DNA from: Nematostella vectensis
Lineage: Eukaryota > Cnidaria > Anthozoa > Actiniaria > Edwardsiidae
DNA length: 64,000 bases
Assembly (NCBI RefSeq): GCF_932526225.1
Contig: NC_064044.1
Coordinates: 6,104,747 to 6,168,746 of the forward strand
Direction of reading: 5' to 3'
Shown: one piece after another, positions 39,883 through 52,100 of the stretch
Position numbering within the stretch: the stretch's first letter is position 1
How the letters are laid out: each line of letters begins with the position of its first letter
Translations under genes and position numbers: made by a program
Notes under the pieces: generated by a model
The model's database searches: none
What the model saw: the letters and a program-made list of their open reading frames with translations, nothing else
What the model was told of the DNA's origin: nothing

Positions 39883-42800
39883 ACATTTTCTAAAACAAAC
39901 GCGACGTTTGTTTACGAACAATCAATCGCACATTTTCTATCCTTTTTATTGGATAATGTATGAACAAACTAGCTAAATTACTAGTTAGGAACTAGGTATA
40001 AGTAATAAAACATCAAAATCCAATTATGGCTTTAAGGTTAATTCCCTTGAAATTTTTTTTAAACCTTATTTTTTATTTGCTCAAATAGTTAAATATATAC
40101 GGAAAATGATATACTGAAAGAAGAAAAAAAGTTGGGTTGTAGAAGTTTTTTTATTTCTCTTAAAAGCCGTAAAAATACTTCAAAATGGCGCTTTTTACCG
40201 TATGAATAGTGGCGCAAACATTGTCTTTTAGTGCGATCTCTTAAAATGCTATTTGTTTTGAACATTAGCTTTTTGAAAACTAAGAGTCGGGATTTTTCCT
40301 TGCGCGATCAGTAAAAACGCGTCATCTCTACGCCCCTCTTTTGTGAAAACGAGGTCGGTACCCCCATTTTTTATTACATTTTTTGAAAGCCCTTAAACTT
40401 CAATATTGTTTATGCCCAGTTTTAAAAAATTTTATTTCAAGGGAATTGTAATCGGGGGAGGGGGATGCTATGTTTGGGGGGAGGGTTACTATTTCTTGAG
40501 CCTCGATTTGGGGGAGGGCCTTAATTTTTGATACAGGGTAAAGAGGATGGCTTTATTTTTTGAACAGATATTCTGATTAATTCCCGAGCCTCCTAAAAGT
40601 CTGGAATTTCCCAGGCCCCCTACAAAATATATAAATTAACATGAAAAATGTTCTGCGCCCTTATGAGAACTATGATTCTAGGGTATCAATTCTAATACAT
40701 TCCTACTGTCATCCAGTTTGTTCCATCGCAAATAATTTTTTTTTTTCAATCGATTTAGAAGCTGGTATTTTTTGCCAAAATGAAATAGGCGCCCCCCTCT
40801 CCCCTCAAAGACTCGTTAACATTACGATAGCTCCTGACCGTAAACTATACATACACCAGGGCAAGTCACACAACTCTCGGGACATCACGCATCTCGCGGG
40901 ACGCCTCAAAACTCGCGGAACATCTCGTAGTTTGCTTGACGTCACCTACCCCGCTCTTTTATTAGCGAAGAGATGCGAACTAACACTGTGCACAAACCCC
41001 CTGATGTTACAGGAATGAAGGACTGCATCATTATGGTGTTATGTGTTATTGAAAAATATTTTATGTTTTGATTAGGCTGAATTCTCGGGAATTCAGTAAG
41101 CTCCTGCTGAGATTAAACAATAATTATCATTAGTTATTTGCTGTGTCTAAAAAAGGGGTTAACCGGTCAAGTGAGCGATAGTTTCATTTTTTTTAATAAC
41201 GTGAGAAAATGCCACCTTAACGAACTAAAGTCCTTCTATCTTTATTTGGATGGAGGAAATATTTATGGATTAATTGATGTCAATGAAACAAAAGATTTCC
41301 CAGTGTACAGTAGGCAACGCCACTTTTGGTGGCTATTCGAGTAAGCCGGTGACACAATTTTTTTTATGACAACAACATGTTGGGCTTATATCGAAATTTG
41401 AAACCATTCATACTTGAACGTATGAACATAAGGGTACACGCGCCTATGTCATTATGTCGTTATGTCAATAGTTTGCACCAGGCATTAGCCAAATGTGCAA
41501 GCAGTGTTACTTCGATTTTGTTGTTCTTGTTTACGGTTGGAGAATAAATTCGTGATAATTTCTTTTAGTCGGATCGGAATATATGGCTTTATTATACTCT
41601 CTCGTGTTGATTTATGGCTTTATTAAACTCTCTCGTGTTGATATTCTGAATGATCTCTCGCGGTGGGTGATTTTTTTGTAATTTGTTTTAAAATCACGAA
41701 CCTTCTGCCAATCTGTTATAGCTTTATGACGCTATCGTATGTGTTATTTAAACAATCTTCCGTGCGCTATTACGGTTGACCTAGCGTTGTTTAAAAGTTA
41801 TACACTGTTATAGCAGCAGGCCAATCGCCTGGAAGTTTTTTCAAGGATGACAGCTTATTCCATGTTTCTGTGTGTTTTTCCATCAAAGAAAAGCTTTTGA
41901 ATACTACATCACCCTTAGACCTCTTCGTCATCTGCGCCATCATAAAAATGATATATATAAATGATTATTTTCTATCGCTTAAAGAAAGCTATTTCATTCT
42001 TCCCCATGACACCTTGATTATTGTTTTAACAGTTTATAAAGATCAATCAATTGATATTTAAAATCTGATAGATAGCTTCTGATCTAACTTCGCCATTTGC
42101 ATGTATTTTGTTTTTCTTCCAATGGATAATAGATTCTGATCTAAGTTGTTTTTATTTTTTGCATGTATTTTTTCTGCCTTCACTAAGACCGTATGTTAAT
42201 CGAGATTTTTTACTAAATAGCACAGCACGGTACACCTAGATTGCTCTCACGCGTATTATTGTTTTGTTGGAACGATCTCGCATGACCAATGCTTGTATAC
42301 AATACGGATCTACATGATTTGCTTTGGACAAAGGTAGCCGTGTTTTCTTTGATTGCTTGTTTTTGCTGTGATCTTTTGTAAATTGTCTCCAGAATGCTCC
42401 GTAGCTTTTTTTTTTCAAGATATTATAAAAACAGACAAAAATCTTAGGCCCTAATCAAACGTCGAATATTCCATAGCCGTATTCTTGGCAAATAACTAGA
42501 TTGTTTTATCGTACTTCGATAATTTAAATACTCGATTGAGACTACGTCATGAATATCAAAATATGTTTCTATTTTTGAACACACAATATAGTAAATCTTT
42601 TTGAAAAATTCTCTTTGAAAAAAGAAAATGCAATCAAAATTTCTTATTATCACCCTTAGTTTGAAAACTTTAAAAGATTTGTCAGACCTTCCTAATGAAT
42701 ACTATAACACTCTGTATGCTTGAGGTGTTTTTTCGCACTTACATTGCTTTCGGTTTGAGTATTTTAAATAACCGTTAAATTGGTTGTGTAAAAATACAGG

Positions 42801-42951
42801 AACTGCTAAAAAGCTACTGAAATAATGAACCAATCAATATACATCGAGTTTTCATGCAGCAATATCAAATTTTCCATTTTTTGGATCTAGCATTCCGTGT
42901 TATTGCTTCGAATAATAAAAGAGCAGTGGAGTGTAAATGGAACGAGCGACG
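39883..42951. other. Intergenic DNA upstream of gene 2
   Basis: No supported exon. 41432-41485 (cgcgcctatgtcattatgtc ... tttgcaccaggcatta) is one end of the MITE family at 45128. A 30-bp direct repeat (tatggctttatta.actctc, tcgtgttgat) lies at 41581-41645, and a ~60-bp duplication at about 42076-42172. An AT-rich aataataaaa at 42911-42920 could be a weak core-promoter element. Confidence 0.4.
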
Positions 42952-43057
42952 CTATTCTAGATACGGTGTAGGCACACAACCAAGGTTACAAGGCCAGTGA
43001 CGATCCAACAGCAAAAAAAGGAACCAAAACAGCTTGCTGGTTTGAGCAAGAAGCACC

Positions 43058-43127
43058 ATGCCACCCTGGTGCAGGAAATGGGTGTTTTTTGGTGTTATTC
43101 TGGCCCTGAGCGTAACTTCTGCAAATG
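43058..43127 (+). CDS. Start codon and signal-peptide exon (gene 2)
   Basis: ATG at 43058 in good context (agcaccATGc), with an in-frame TGA 15 bases upstream (43043). Reads [19 protein letters not shown] then TSAN: basic N-region, hydrophobic core and small residues at a likely cleavage site after TSA. Ends in phase 1 at gtaagt and joins 49352 with perfect frame. The upstream stop and phase match decide this start. Confidence 0.82.
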
Positions 43128-46100
43128 GTAAGTCAATAGAATCCAATTTACGCACAATTGTGTGGGATAATTTAAGCTAAAAACTTCGTATCGGGTTTGC
43201 CTCGTATGGAGTCAAAAAGGTGTTTATTAGCTTCGCAGCCCGTTTTATGGATATATACACTCTTTTTTTATAAAAACCTTTTTTAAAAGAACGGCAGCCT
43301 GAGATTTCACTAAATTTGAAGAACATGCTAAGAACATGCCGAGGCTCAGATAGCAGAAAAAAAATTTCTTTTTTAGTCCTGATGCGTTCTAAATGCATAA
43401 TCAAATTGCGCTCATAGTAACAACCTTGTTATTGCTATTGATCATTAGTGTGATATTCTTCCTAATAATTCATTGGGTATTATATACACTAAAATCTAAT
43501 AACATAGTTAAGAACATATTCAGCCTAAAAATTTCCCAAGAATAAGAACGGCCCAGCCTCATATTGGCAATTGCCCGTGTAAAGGAATGCGCGCAAGCAT
43601 CTGTTGAGAGAAAGGATGAGTTTAAAGTCCCGTGTAACTAGTGATCTCTTTGTGGGTTTTTGTGTGGAGTTTCATTTTCTTTCTTTAATTGCACTCCGTC
43701 TGGGGAAATCAATAAAACGCTTAACCTAAATGGCTATCCTTACAGCTATATTATTTTGTTTAATGTGTTTTCTATGTTCTTCAATTAGAGGCCTTTCTCT
43801 ATATAAAGACACTTACCCTACAATATCTTATTCAAATTAACTGTTTGAATCAGCTATAAAATTAATGAGAAAAAATTTGGTTTGAGTGTCTTTATTCATA
43901 GTTACCCTTCTAATTAACGTTAGATTGAATCCTCGAGTAACCCAGTTTTCTTTACGGGTGCCTCCTAGGGCGCTTGGCGTGACTTTTCGCGGCCGAAGGT
44001 AAAAACCTCAAGATAAAATTAAATAAAATATAATAAGTAATTATGCTTAGATAATGCTTTTGAAAAGGCTTTATGTTAAGCACACTTTCAAGTCTCTGAC
44101 GTTAAGTGTCTGAAATTGACAGCACCAACATCATCCATCTATCACGCATTCTTTCCACGTGCGTCACTATGTTCTTGCAATGCAACATCATGTTGTTGCG
44201 CACTGTGGTAATATTTTTTTTTTTTTTTTTTCGGGAAACGCTAAAGACTACGAAACTAGAAGCACACACACGCCAAAGAGTTTTTAATATATATATATAT
44301 ATTGAGATAAAACAAAATATGACATTTATGTAATATGTTACCACTCTCTCCGTTAATATAAAATCAAACAAATCAAATTTCGCAATACTTGAGAACGAGA
44401 TGGGGGGGGGGGGGGGGGGGAAGCCACATTGGGGGGGATCTAATTACCGCAATACCGCACAAAATTGTCGAAAATACCGCAATACCGTTGAAAACAAATC
44501 GGGAATATCGCATACCGAACAGACGGACGAGGTTTTTAAGAACATGCGCAACACCCTTACATTTCTAGGTTTCCCGTTTACCGCAAAACTTAACGTCTCT
44601 CCTCCCCGAGAAGTCAAATTCGCGTTATTATTTTGCCAAACGATCGTTCGCCCTGAAGAAGTCAAATAGTCAAATAGTATCCACAAGGACTGGTCAGGTC
44701 GGCATATATGTCTTTTTTATCATTATTTTTGTTTTAACCACTAGACAAGACATAATTTCTGTTTCTGTTTGAGGGCTAGACGCGTATAAATATTGCCATC
44801 ATTTTAGCTTAATTTCTAACAGAATGCAGCATGAAATTGAATGGAACACTAATCGCCTACATTTTTCCAAATGCCGCTTTTATAATGTACGTGAGGCAAC
44901 CATGAAACTTGCAGCCAACATTAGTATATTTCACACAAAAGTTTAATGAGGTTTAAACAGTAAATTTGATTATAAAACATCAAACTAGAGCTCTTTAGAA
45001 ATTCAGTTAGACGTTTTGGGCTGTCTGAAGTTGTTTGTTTTATGCATCAAGAAACCCTTTGTGCTAACTCGTTCATATGAGTAACCCATAATAACCACCA
45101 TTAGTTATGAACCCTGATTAGAAGCAATAAAGCGTGGTACACACTAGTGATAACGACATAGGCGCGCACACTATGTTAATATATTCGAGTGTGAATGGTT
45201 CGACATAAAAACATAAGTTCGACAGTTCGGGAATCAAATATGTTTTTTATGTCATTATTTCCATGTCGTGATACTTATGCGCGCCTATGTCGTTATGTCA
45301 CAGGTGTGCACCAGGCTTTAGTGAGAAAAAGTATTTTAGGGCTCAAATTGTTTTTGGCCGTGTTGTACGATGCGGTCGATGGTGCTATATGCTTTTTTAC
45401 ACGCGTTCGGCAGCCCGTTCTTTCAATAATGATTGCGTTATTTGCGTGGTGCTATGTAAGCCCGTTGCAGTCAGGTGCCGGTCGGATAGGTGCTATCACT
45501 TTAATAAAAACCCTATTCAGTGGTTAGTTATCCGCCGAATAGAATAGTGTTGCACAACGCATAGAGAGGAGGCTGAATAACTACCCGCTAGAAAGCCATC
45601 ACCATTAAATGGCTTGCCGTTACCATGGTACCATGGTTTTTCCTTCAAACATGATGGCGACCGTAGCCAGAGCCACAACAAGTGCAAGAAAACACACAGC
45701 AAAAGTTTATTGAGGCTCGTATATCCTGGAATGATCAGAGGGGATAGTGTTTAGCTTCGGCATGTCTTGGTGGAGTCACAGTTCACGACAGAGCGGCAAA
45801 ATGAATTGATCCCAGCCCTGCCAGAGCTGCATGTAAGTTTGTAGTCTACTTATTGTAAATTTAAGAACTGTAAAATGCGTTTTTGGGAGGTCTTTCAATT
45901 TCCTCTCTGTCAAAAATTGTCTAAATTCTGACAACAAACTAAAAAGAACGACGCCATTTTGTTCTCTCTTCACATTTGTTCCGTAGTTAAAAATTTATCC
46001 GACCTCTTTTAACGGGACACAGGTTTCGGCTTTTAACAACTGAATCACGCCAAAGTTTTATCCGCTGGATTTAAAGGACTTATTCGGTAGATAGGACTCA

Positions 46101-49100
46101 TCCAAGCTTTATTGTGCAACCACAGGTAGCCCAGGCAATGGTTTTGAAGCTTGTTCGTAGCTTGGAATCGGCTGTTCTTCTTAGAGATAAAACGAGTGGA
46201 TTGAAGTAGCATTTTTTTTGTTAAATGTTGCCAATAAAATTGCCTTAAACCTTAGAACATGTCTTGTTGTTGTCAAATGTTTGTCTAATAACGATGGGGA
46301 GTTTTTTTTCGCAAAATATACAGCTTCGTAGGGTTGAAATGGCATTTGAAATAGCATTTGAAATTGAATAGAATTTGAAATGGCGTCATTCAGGTGCGCG
46401 CGCGGACAAACAACAAATTTGCAAAATTCATCGCTTCAAAACCTATCTAATTCTCCGTTATTTTTCGTTTTGCTATAATAAAAGGCTAAATAATAGACTG
46501 TGTTGGCTTTTGCCAAAACCAGTTGGCAAAACAGCTACCAGACTTTTGTACTTGTTTCAGTTCCCGACTGAAACCCTCCGTAGCTAGAAATTCTATCGCT
46601 TCTCTTATATTTCGGTCTTCTTGTTGTTCTTGTTGTTCCGTTGCCATCTTACAAGTTTTGAAGAACAAGGCCGAGTTGATATGCGATATGACAATTATCC
46701 GTCTAGATACCGCTCCAATCACAGGCCGCTATTTCCCCGTTCGTTGGCGAACGGGATAATTCAAAACTACAAGGGCTGCGGGGCTTACTTTTTTGCGCTA
46801 GCCCCATTTTTCGCGCGGTCAAAATGGTGGGTGGATGGGTGGATGGGTGGATGGGTGGATGGATGGATGGATGGATGGATGGATGGATGGATGGATGGAT
46901 AGATGGATAGATGGATAGATGGATGGATGGATGTATAGATGGATGGATGGATGGATGGATAGATGGATAGATGGATAGATAGATTAAAATAGATAGATTA
47001 AAATTAAATACGACAATAGTTATAAATATTATTATGATAAAATATAATTACTTCCTATGAAAATATATGATAAAAATGTATATAACTACAGCCTAAGTTG
47101 TTTGATCATGGAGAATATGAAAGTATTACTAGCCTTTTTTGTGCGAAGTCTTGGAACATTAAAACGGCGCTGGTGTCGTAGAGCATATCGGGAGTGATCA
47201 TTTACAGGCGGCAGAAGAGTACTTAAATTGTGGTTAGGATTATTAATAGTGTCATTAAAAAGCTTGCTGCACAGTAAATTATGATGGTCAAAGATCGGAT
47301 TGATGTCAATATCCTTCGCTAATTTACACCTTCCTGATGTAATTATTGATACCGCCCTTTTTTCAAGGGGCACAAACTCATTTTTCAAGTATTGAGGAAG
47401 GCTATTATAAAATACTGGCGCGGCGTAGTCCATAAGGGATCTAACGCATGACGTGTAAAATAATACTAGCTCATGTTGGGGAACTCCAGCTCTTTTTTAG
47501 TTGTGTTAGAAAATAGAGCCTTTTACTAGCCTATTCGTGACCTCAATAACATGGTCGTTCCAAGTTAAGTTGTTCGTTAACGTGAGACCCAGCTGTTTTA
47601 CACTGGTGACCAACTCTATCTCTTTACCTCCTATACTTATCGGAGTGAAATCTCTCTCCTGTTTGGCGAAAGATATTCGGAGAATTCGGAAACACAGAAC
47701 GCTTGCTACACAGGCTGGAAGAGAGGCAGAGACGGGACGCGCGCGCTAGCGAAAGTTGCTGCACACTCACACACACACAACGGCCGAAGGTCCACTTTCG
47801 GTTCTCAATAGACGTGCTCAGGGGCTCATAAGTAGGGGCAATCATCTGTAATATATTATTGTCACGGCGTTTCCCAGGATCAGGCTTATGAGCCAATCAG
47901 CTACGTTGACGTTGGTGCAGGCGCGCGAGTGATGTGAGGCTGCACGCGCAAATTGCAATTAGGAAGAATATTTTTTATCCATCATCCGTCGGTTTTGTTT
48001 GTTTACCATAATAATTGCAAGCTAGAATTCAAAGTCGTAGGTAGGGTTGGATTAATACCAAAGAAGAGAGCAACAAAAGTCAAATTACCAAAGAGAGAAC
48101 ATAGCTTTTTGTCTGAGACTGCGCGTGCAGTTGAGCTCAGCCAAAACGTCAACACAAAGGTAGAATCTGATTGGCTTATCCGCGCGTCTAAAAATAGCCT
48201 GATCCTAGGAAACGCCGTGACACTTATACAATACCAAAATGTGGGGAAGTTGATTGCCCCTACTTATGAGCCCCTGACGTGCTATTTGTAGACAAAACTA
48301 TAAAGCGTAAGCTATCACTCTGGTATGTAGCCAAATCCGACAATAAACGCCCCCCCCCCCCCCCCCCCCGGGAAAAATAGGTCCACTTTTTCGGATTTCG
48401 CACCCCCCGCACCCCGGGTACGGGCCTGGATCACAGGCAAATATTTTATCATAATTGTGAAATGAATACAATAAATTGTATGCTTCTTGTTGTTATGCAA
48501 TCAGTTATTGGTCGCGTTCCGAAATGCGGTGCGCCCTTAGAGAGAATAAAGAGCATGAACGGAAAACAACACATCAAATGCAAATTATTGTAAAGCGGTT
48601 TTGGACTGGAGGCCAAAATGCAAATTATTTTTAGTCTTTGCCAAACCTTCGTATCGAGGTGCAACAGCTCGTTTCCGTCTGCCAAAAACTATGGTCTGGT
48701 CCTAGTGAAACGAAGTGCAAAAGGTCGAAAGCTACTACTAGGGTATCCGTAGACTCCTTACCAGACTTTGATTTTGATTTGTGTGATGATATTTTAAAGT
48801 AAAAGTGGCGAATGCGAACTTTTTTGTGCAAATTATGTGTTTTAACAACTGTACAATTAATTTTGTAGTTATGAAGTGAGTAGTTTACTTGTAGGGCGTT
48901 GAGATTAATGCAAGTATATTGCTGCAAATTTATGCTAGTATTAAATGAAAGTTTTGACGAAAATATGTTGTTGTGTTTTCTGTGCTAATTCAGTAGATAT
49001 CTGTATCAAAAGTTAATGCATATCAATAAGCTGAGCTGATAAGCTTTGTTTAGTAAACAAACAACTTCTCAGCTTTTCACTGCTATCTATTCACACCTTC

Positions 49101-52100
49101 TACGTGCTTGAGCACAGTGAAATTTGTTGGGGTTTACAGCTGTGTTCATGTGATCTGAATTGTGTGCTAGGATTGGTTTTAAACCTCATTCATAAATAGC
49201 AAAAAATAATGAAATTTTACAACTTAACTTTCAGTATTCCTTCTTCAAGTTGATTTTGATCACAACCTTGGATCACTAAAAAGACTTGGTCCTTAAAAAG
49301 CCTAACTCTATTAAACATCTTCATGACAATATTATGATTTTTATTCCACAGCACAAACGTATATTGGGTTTGACTTGTCTGATGTTTCGGTGCTTGAAAG
49401 TGCAGGGACCGCTACTCTCGGCCTTACACGGTCCGGAGTCGTATCTGGGGAGTCACTAGTCACGTAAGTGCTTTAACACTTAAAAGCTTTGCGCAAACAG
49501 CGACAGCTGATCGCCCAGCGTTGCTGGTAACTCCCGGGGAGGCGGGAGGGACTTTGAGAAAACAGACGGGGTTGCTCGACAGCAAAACCAATTTTAACCC
49601 TAAGAGATAGCACATTGGGTGTGGCCGAAGGAATTTTTAACCCTAGAAGATAGCATTAAAAAACTGAATTTTATTGCGATTTTGAGTCACTGACGGATCC
49701 TTTATTGTTATGTTACCGACAATAAAGCCGAAAGTATCAACCGATCAGTTGACTTGTGGTTTATTGTAAAATACCTTTCGAGCGATTGGGCCACCATTTT
49801 GCGTGAGGTACCCTCCTCCCCGGGCGTGAAAACCCCTAAAAGATAGCAGAATCGGAAAAATCCTGAGACACCCATTTTATACCCTAAACGATAGGTCGAG
49901 CAACCCCGTCTACATTTCTTGAGAGTCCCCCCAACCCCCCGGGTGGTAACGCCTCGCCCGGAAAGGTTCTTTGCAGCAGCATCCAACATGAAGGACCCCC
50001 GAATGGTACCCCGAAATTTCGATGTGCTCGCAGTTTTCGGCTAATGCTCGCATACTCGCGAAATTTGTTCCGCCGTGCTCGCATGCCCGCGCAATTTTTC
50101 CCGCCTAAAAATGCTCGGTCTCGCATAAAAAACGGGGTGTTCGCAAGCTCTCGCAAATGCTCGCCAAAGACCATTCGGGGCCCCTAACATGATGTACAAA
50201 CAGCGCTAGTATTGCCCTGTTGTGTTGCCATTTTTTTTTGCCAGCACAGGACTTATTATAGTGCACAAACGTAATAGCGCCTTTCTTCTGTCCTCCAAAA
50301 CTATCAAACCGTTCCTTTCACCAGGCAAATAAGAATGTCGCGAGCAGCTGTGAACACCATGCCAGGGTTTTGGAAAACAAGCTAATCATGATACGGGAAT
50401 TGTAGCTTTACTGTCGAATCCGTTGTATCGCGACGCCGCATTTTCAAAACATTGATTTGTTTTTGTCTTTTGGGATTTTCTGTTTCGCCAGTCAAATTAT
50501 TCTAAGCCAATCAGATTCTTGCCATCTCTCGCCTAGTGCAGTTGCCTGGCTTTCTGTCGCGACACTTTTTGGTTTTGTCCAGAGGATAGCCAGGGAAGTG
50601 CACAAAGCGAGACTCTGATTGGCTCAGAATGGTTTTACTGACGGAAAAGAAAAACAAAAAAGCTTTGGTGATTGGAGCTTGTAAGTGCAACATCAACATC
50701 ATCATGACAATCATTTGAATCAACATCATCATGACAATCATTTGAATCAACATCATCATGACAATCATTTGAATCAACATCATCATGACAATCATTTGAA
50801 TCAACATCATCATGACAATCATTTGAATCAACATGATCATGACAATCATTTGAATCAACATCATCATGACAATGATTTGAAATAATAACAAAGGACACAC
50901 TGTTTGCATCATTTACTGATCTTCACCATCTAACATTATCTTTATAAACTACTTCGTCTGTCGGTTGTTTGTGTTAATGCAGCGCCACAGTCACGCCGCT
51001 GACGGCCACTGCAGGTACCGATTACACTTCCCCGGTGGCTACGAACATCACCTTCAGTGCTAGTGAGACAAGTTATAACTTTACTGTCAACATTACCGAT
51101 GACGGTATTATCGAGAACACAGAGTCGTTCTTCGTACAGTTGACTACAACAGACGGAAGTATTAATATCACTCAACCAAATATAACCGTCTCAATCACAA
51201 ACAACGACAAAGGTATGGTATATCAAATATGGTCTAAAATAAGGGAGAGGTCATTAATTAAGGGGGGAGGGGGGGGCAGCAATTTTGCAAATCCCTGGGC
51301 TCAAAATGTTGCCCCCTTTAAATCGAAGCCCCAAATCGTGAACCCCATAGACCGGACGCCCTAAATTTCCAACCCCCCCCCCCCCCCCCTCTACCACAAC
51401 CACCACCGCCACCGCCACCGCCACCACCAGCACCACCTCCACATTTTTATATTTAATAATTATATCTCTTTAAAAACACAGAGACTTAATATACATACTG
51501 TGTGTAGCTAAATATAACATTTACTAAAATATAGATCAGCTAGCATAGCAATTTTGTCCTATTTAATTTAAGTATGAATCTTCACTTTCACTAGCTTAAG
51601 AGTGGCACAGAGATAACAACAAATGCCGGACTCGCTAGAAAACGACTTTGCGTCGACGACGTTAACAAAGACATTTGAGTCTACGTTTCGTTCAACTGAT
51701 TTAAACGGGCAGCTTTGTCTGTCAACCATGAGAGGGTTTCTCAAAATTTATTAATACAAAGACAAGATTGTGAGCTGAGCAATATGGGACTAGATATACA
51801 ATAGTAGGGAGCATTGTGAATTGAATAAAATGTGCATTTGAACAATGACTCTCTCGCTCAGTATTATATTGAAACCAGACTTTAATTCGACGCCCCAAAA
51901 AATGTGACACCCCCTAAATCCGTGCCTAAAATAACGTAGCCCCCTTACATATTTCCCCCCTCCCCACCCACCCAGTAATAAATTACCGCTCCCTAATAAT
52001 AAAAATCCTTTATGAAATGCGTCCGAAATAAAACATTCTATAGGCGTCAAGCTTACCTCGATATACACCAGAAAGTATGTTAAAGCATTTTGGTTCACCT

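Noticed and set aside
45195-45527. 110-codon frame with hydrophobic segments in the first intron of gene 2
   Set aside because: Starts inside a MITE, has no homologous motif and lacks splice support.
46621-46902. Frame ending in WMDGWMDG repeats
   Set aside because: Reads the GGAT microsatellite.
50685-50912. Repetitive His/Asn/Asp- or Met/Ile-rich proteins on both strands
   Set aside because: Product of a 27-bp minisatellite whose length is a multiple of three; open on both strands and intronic.
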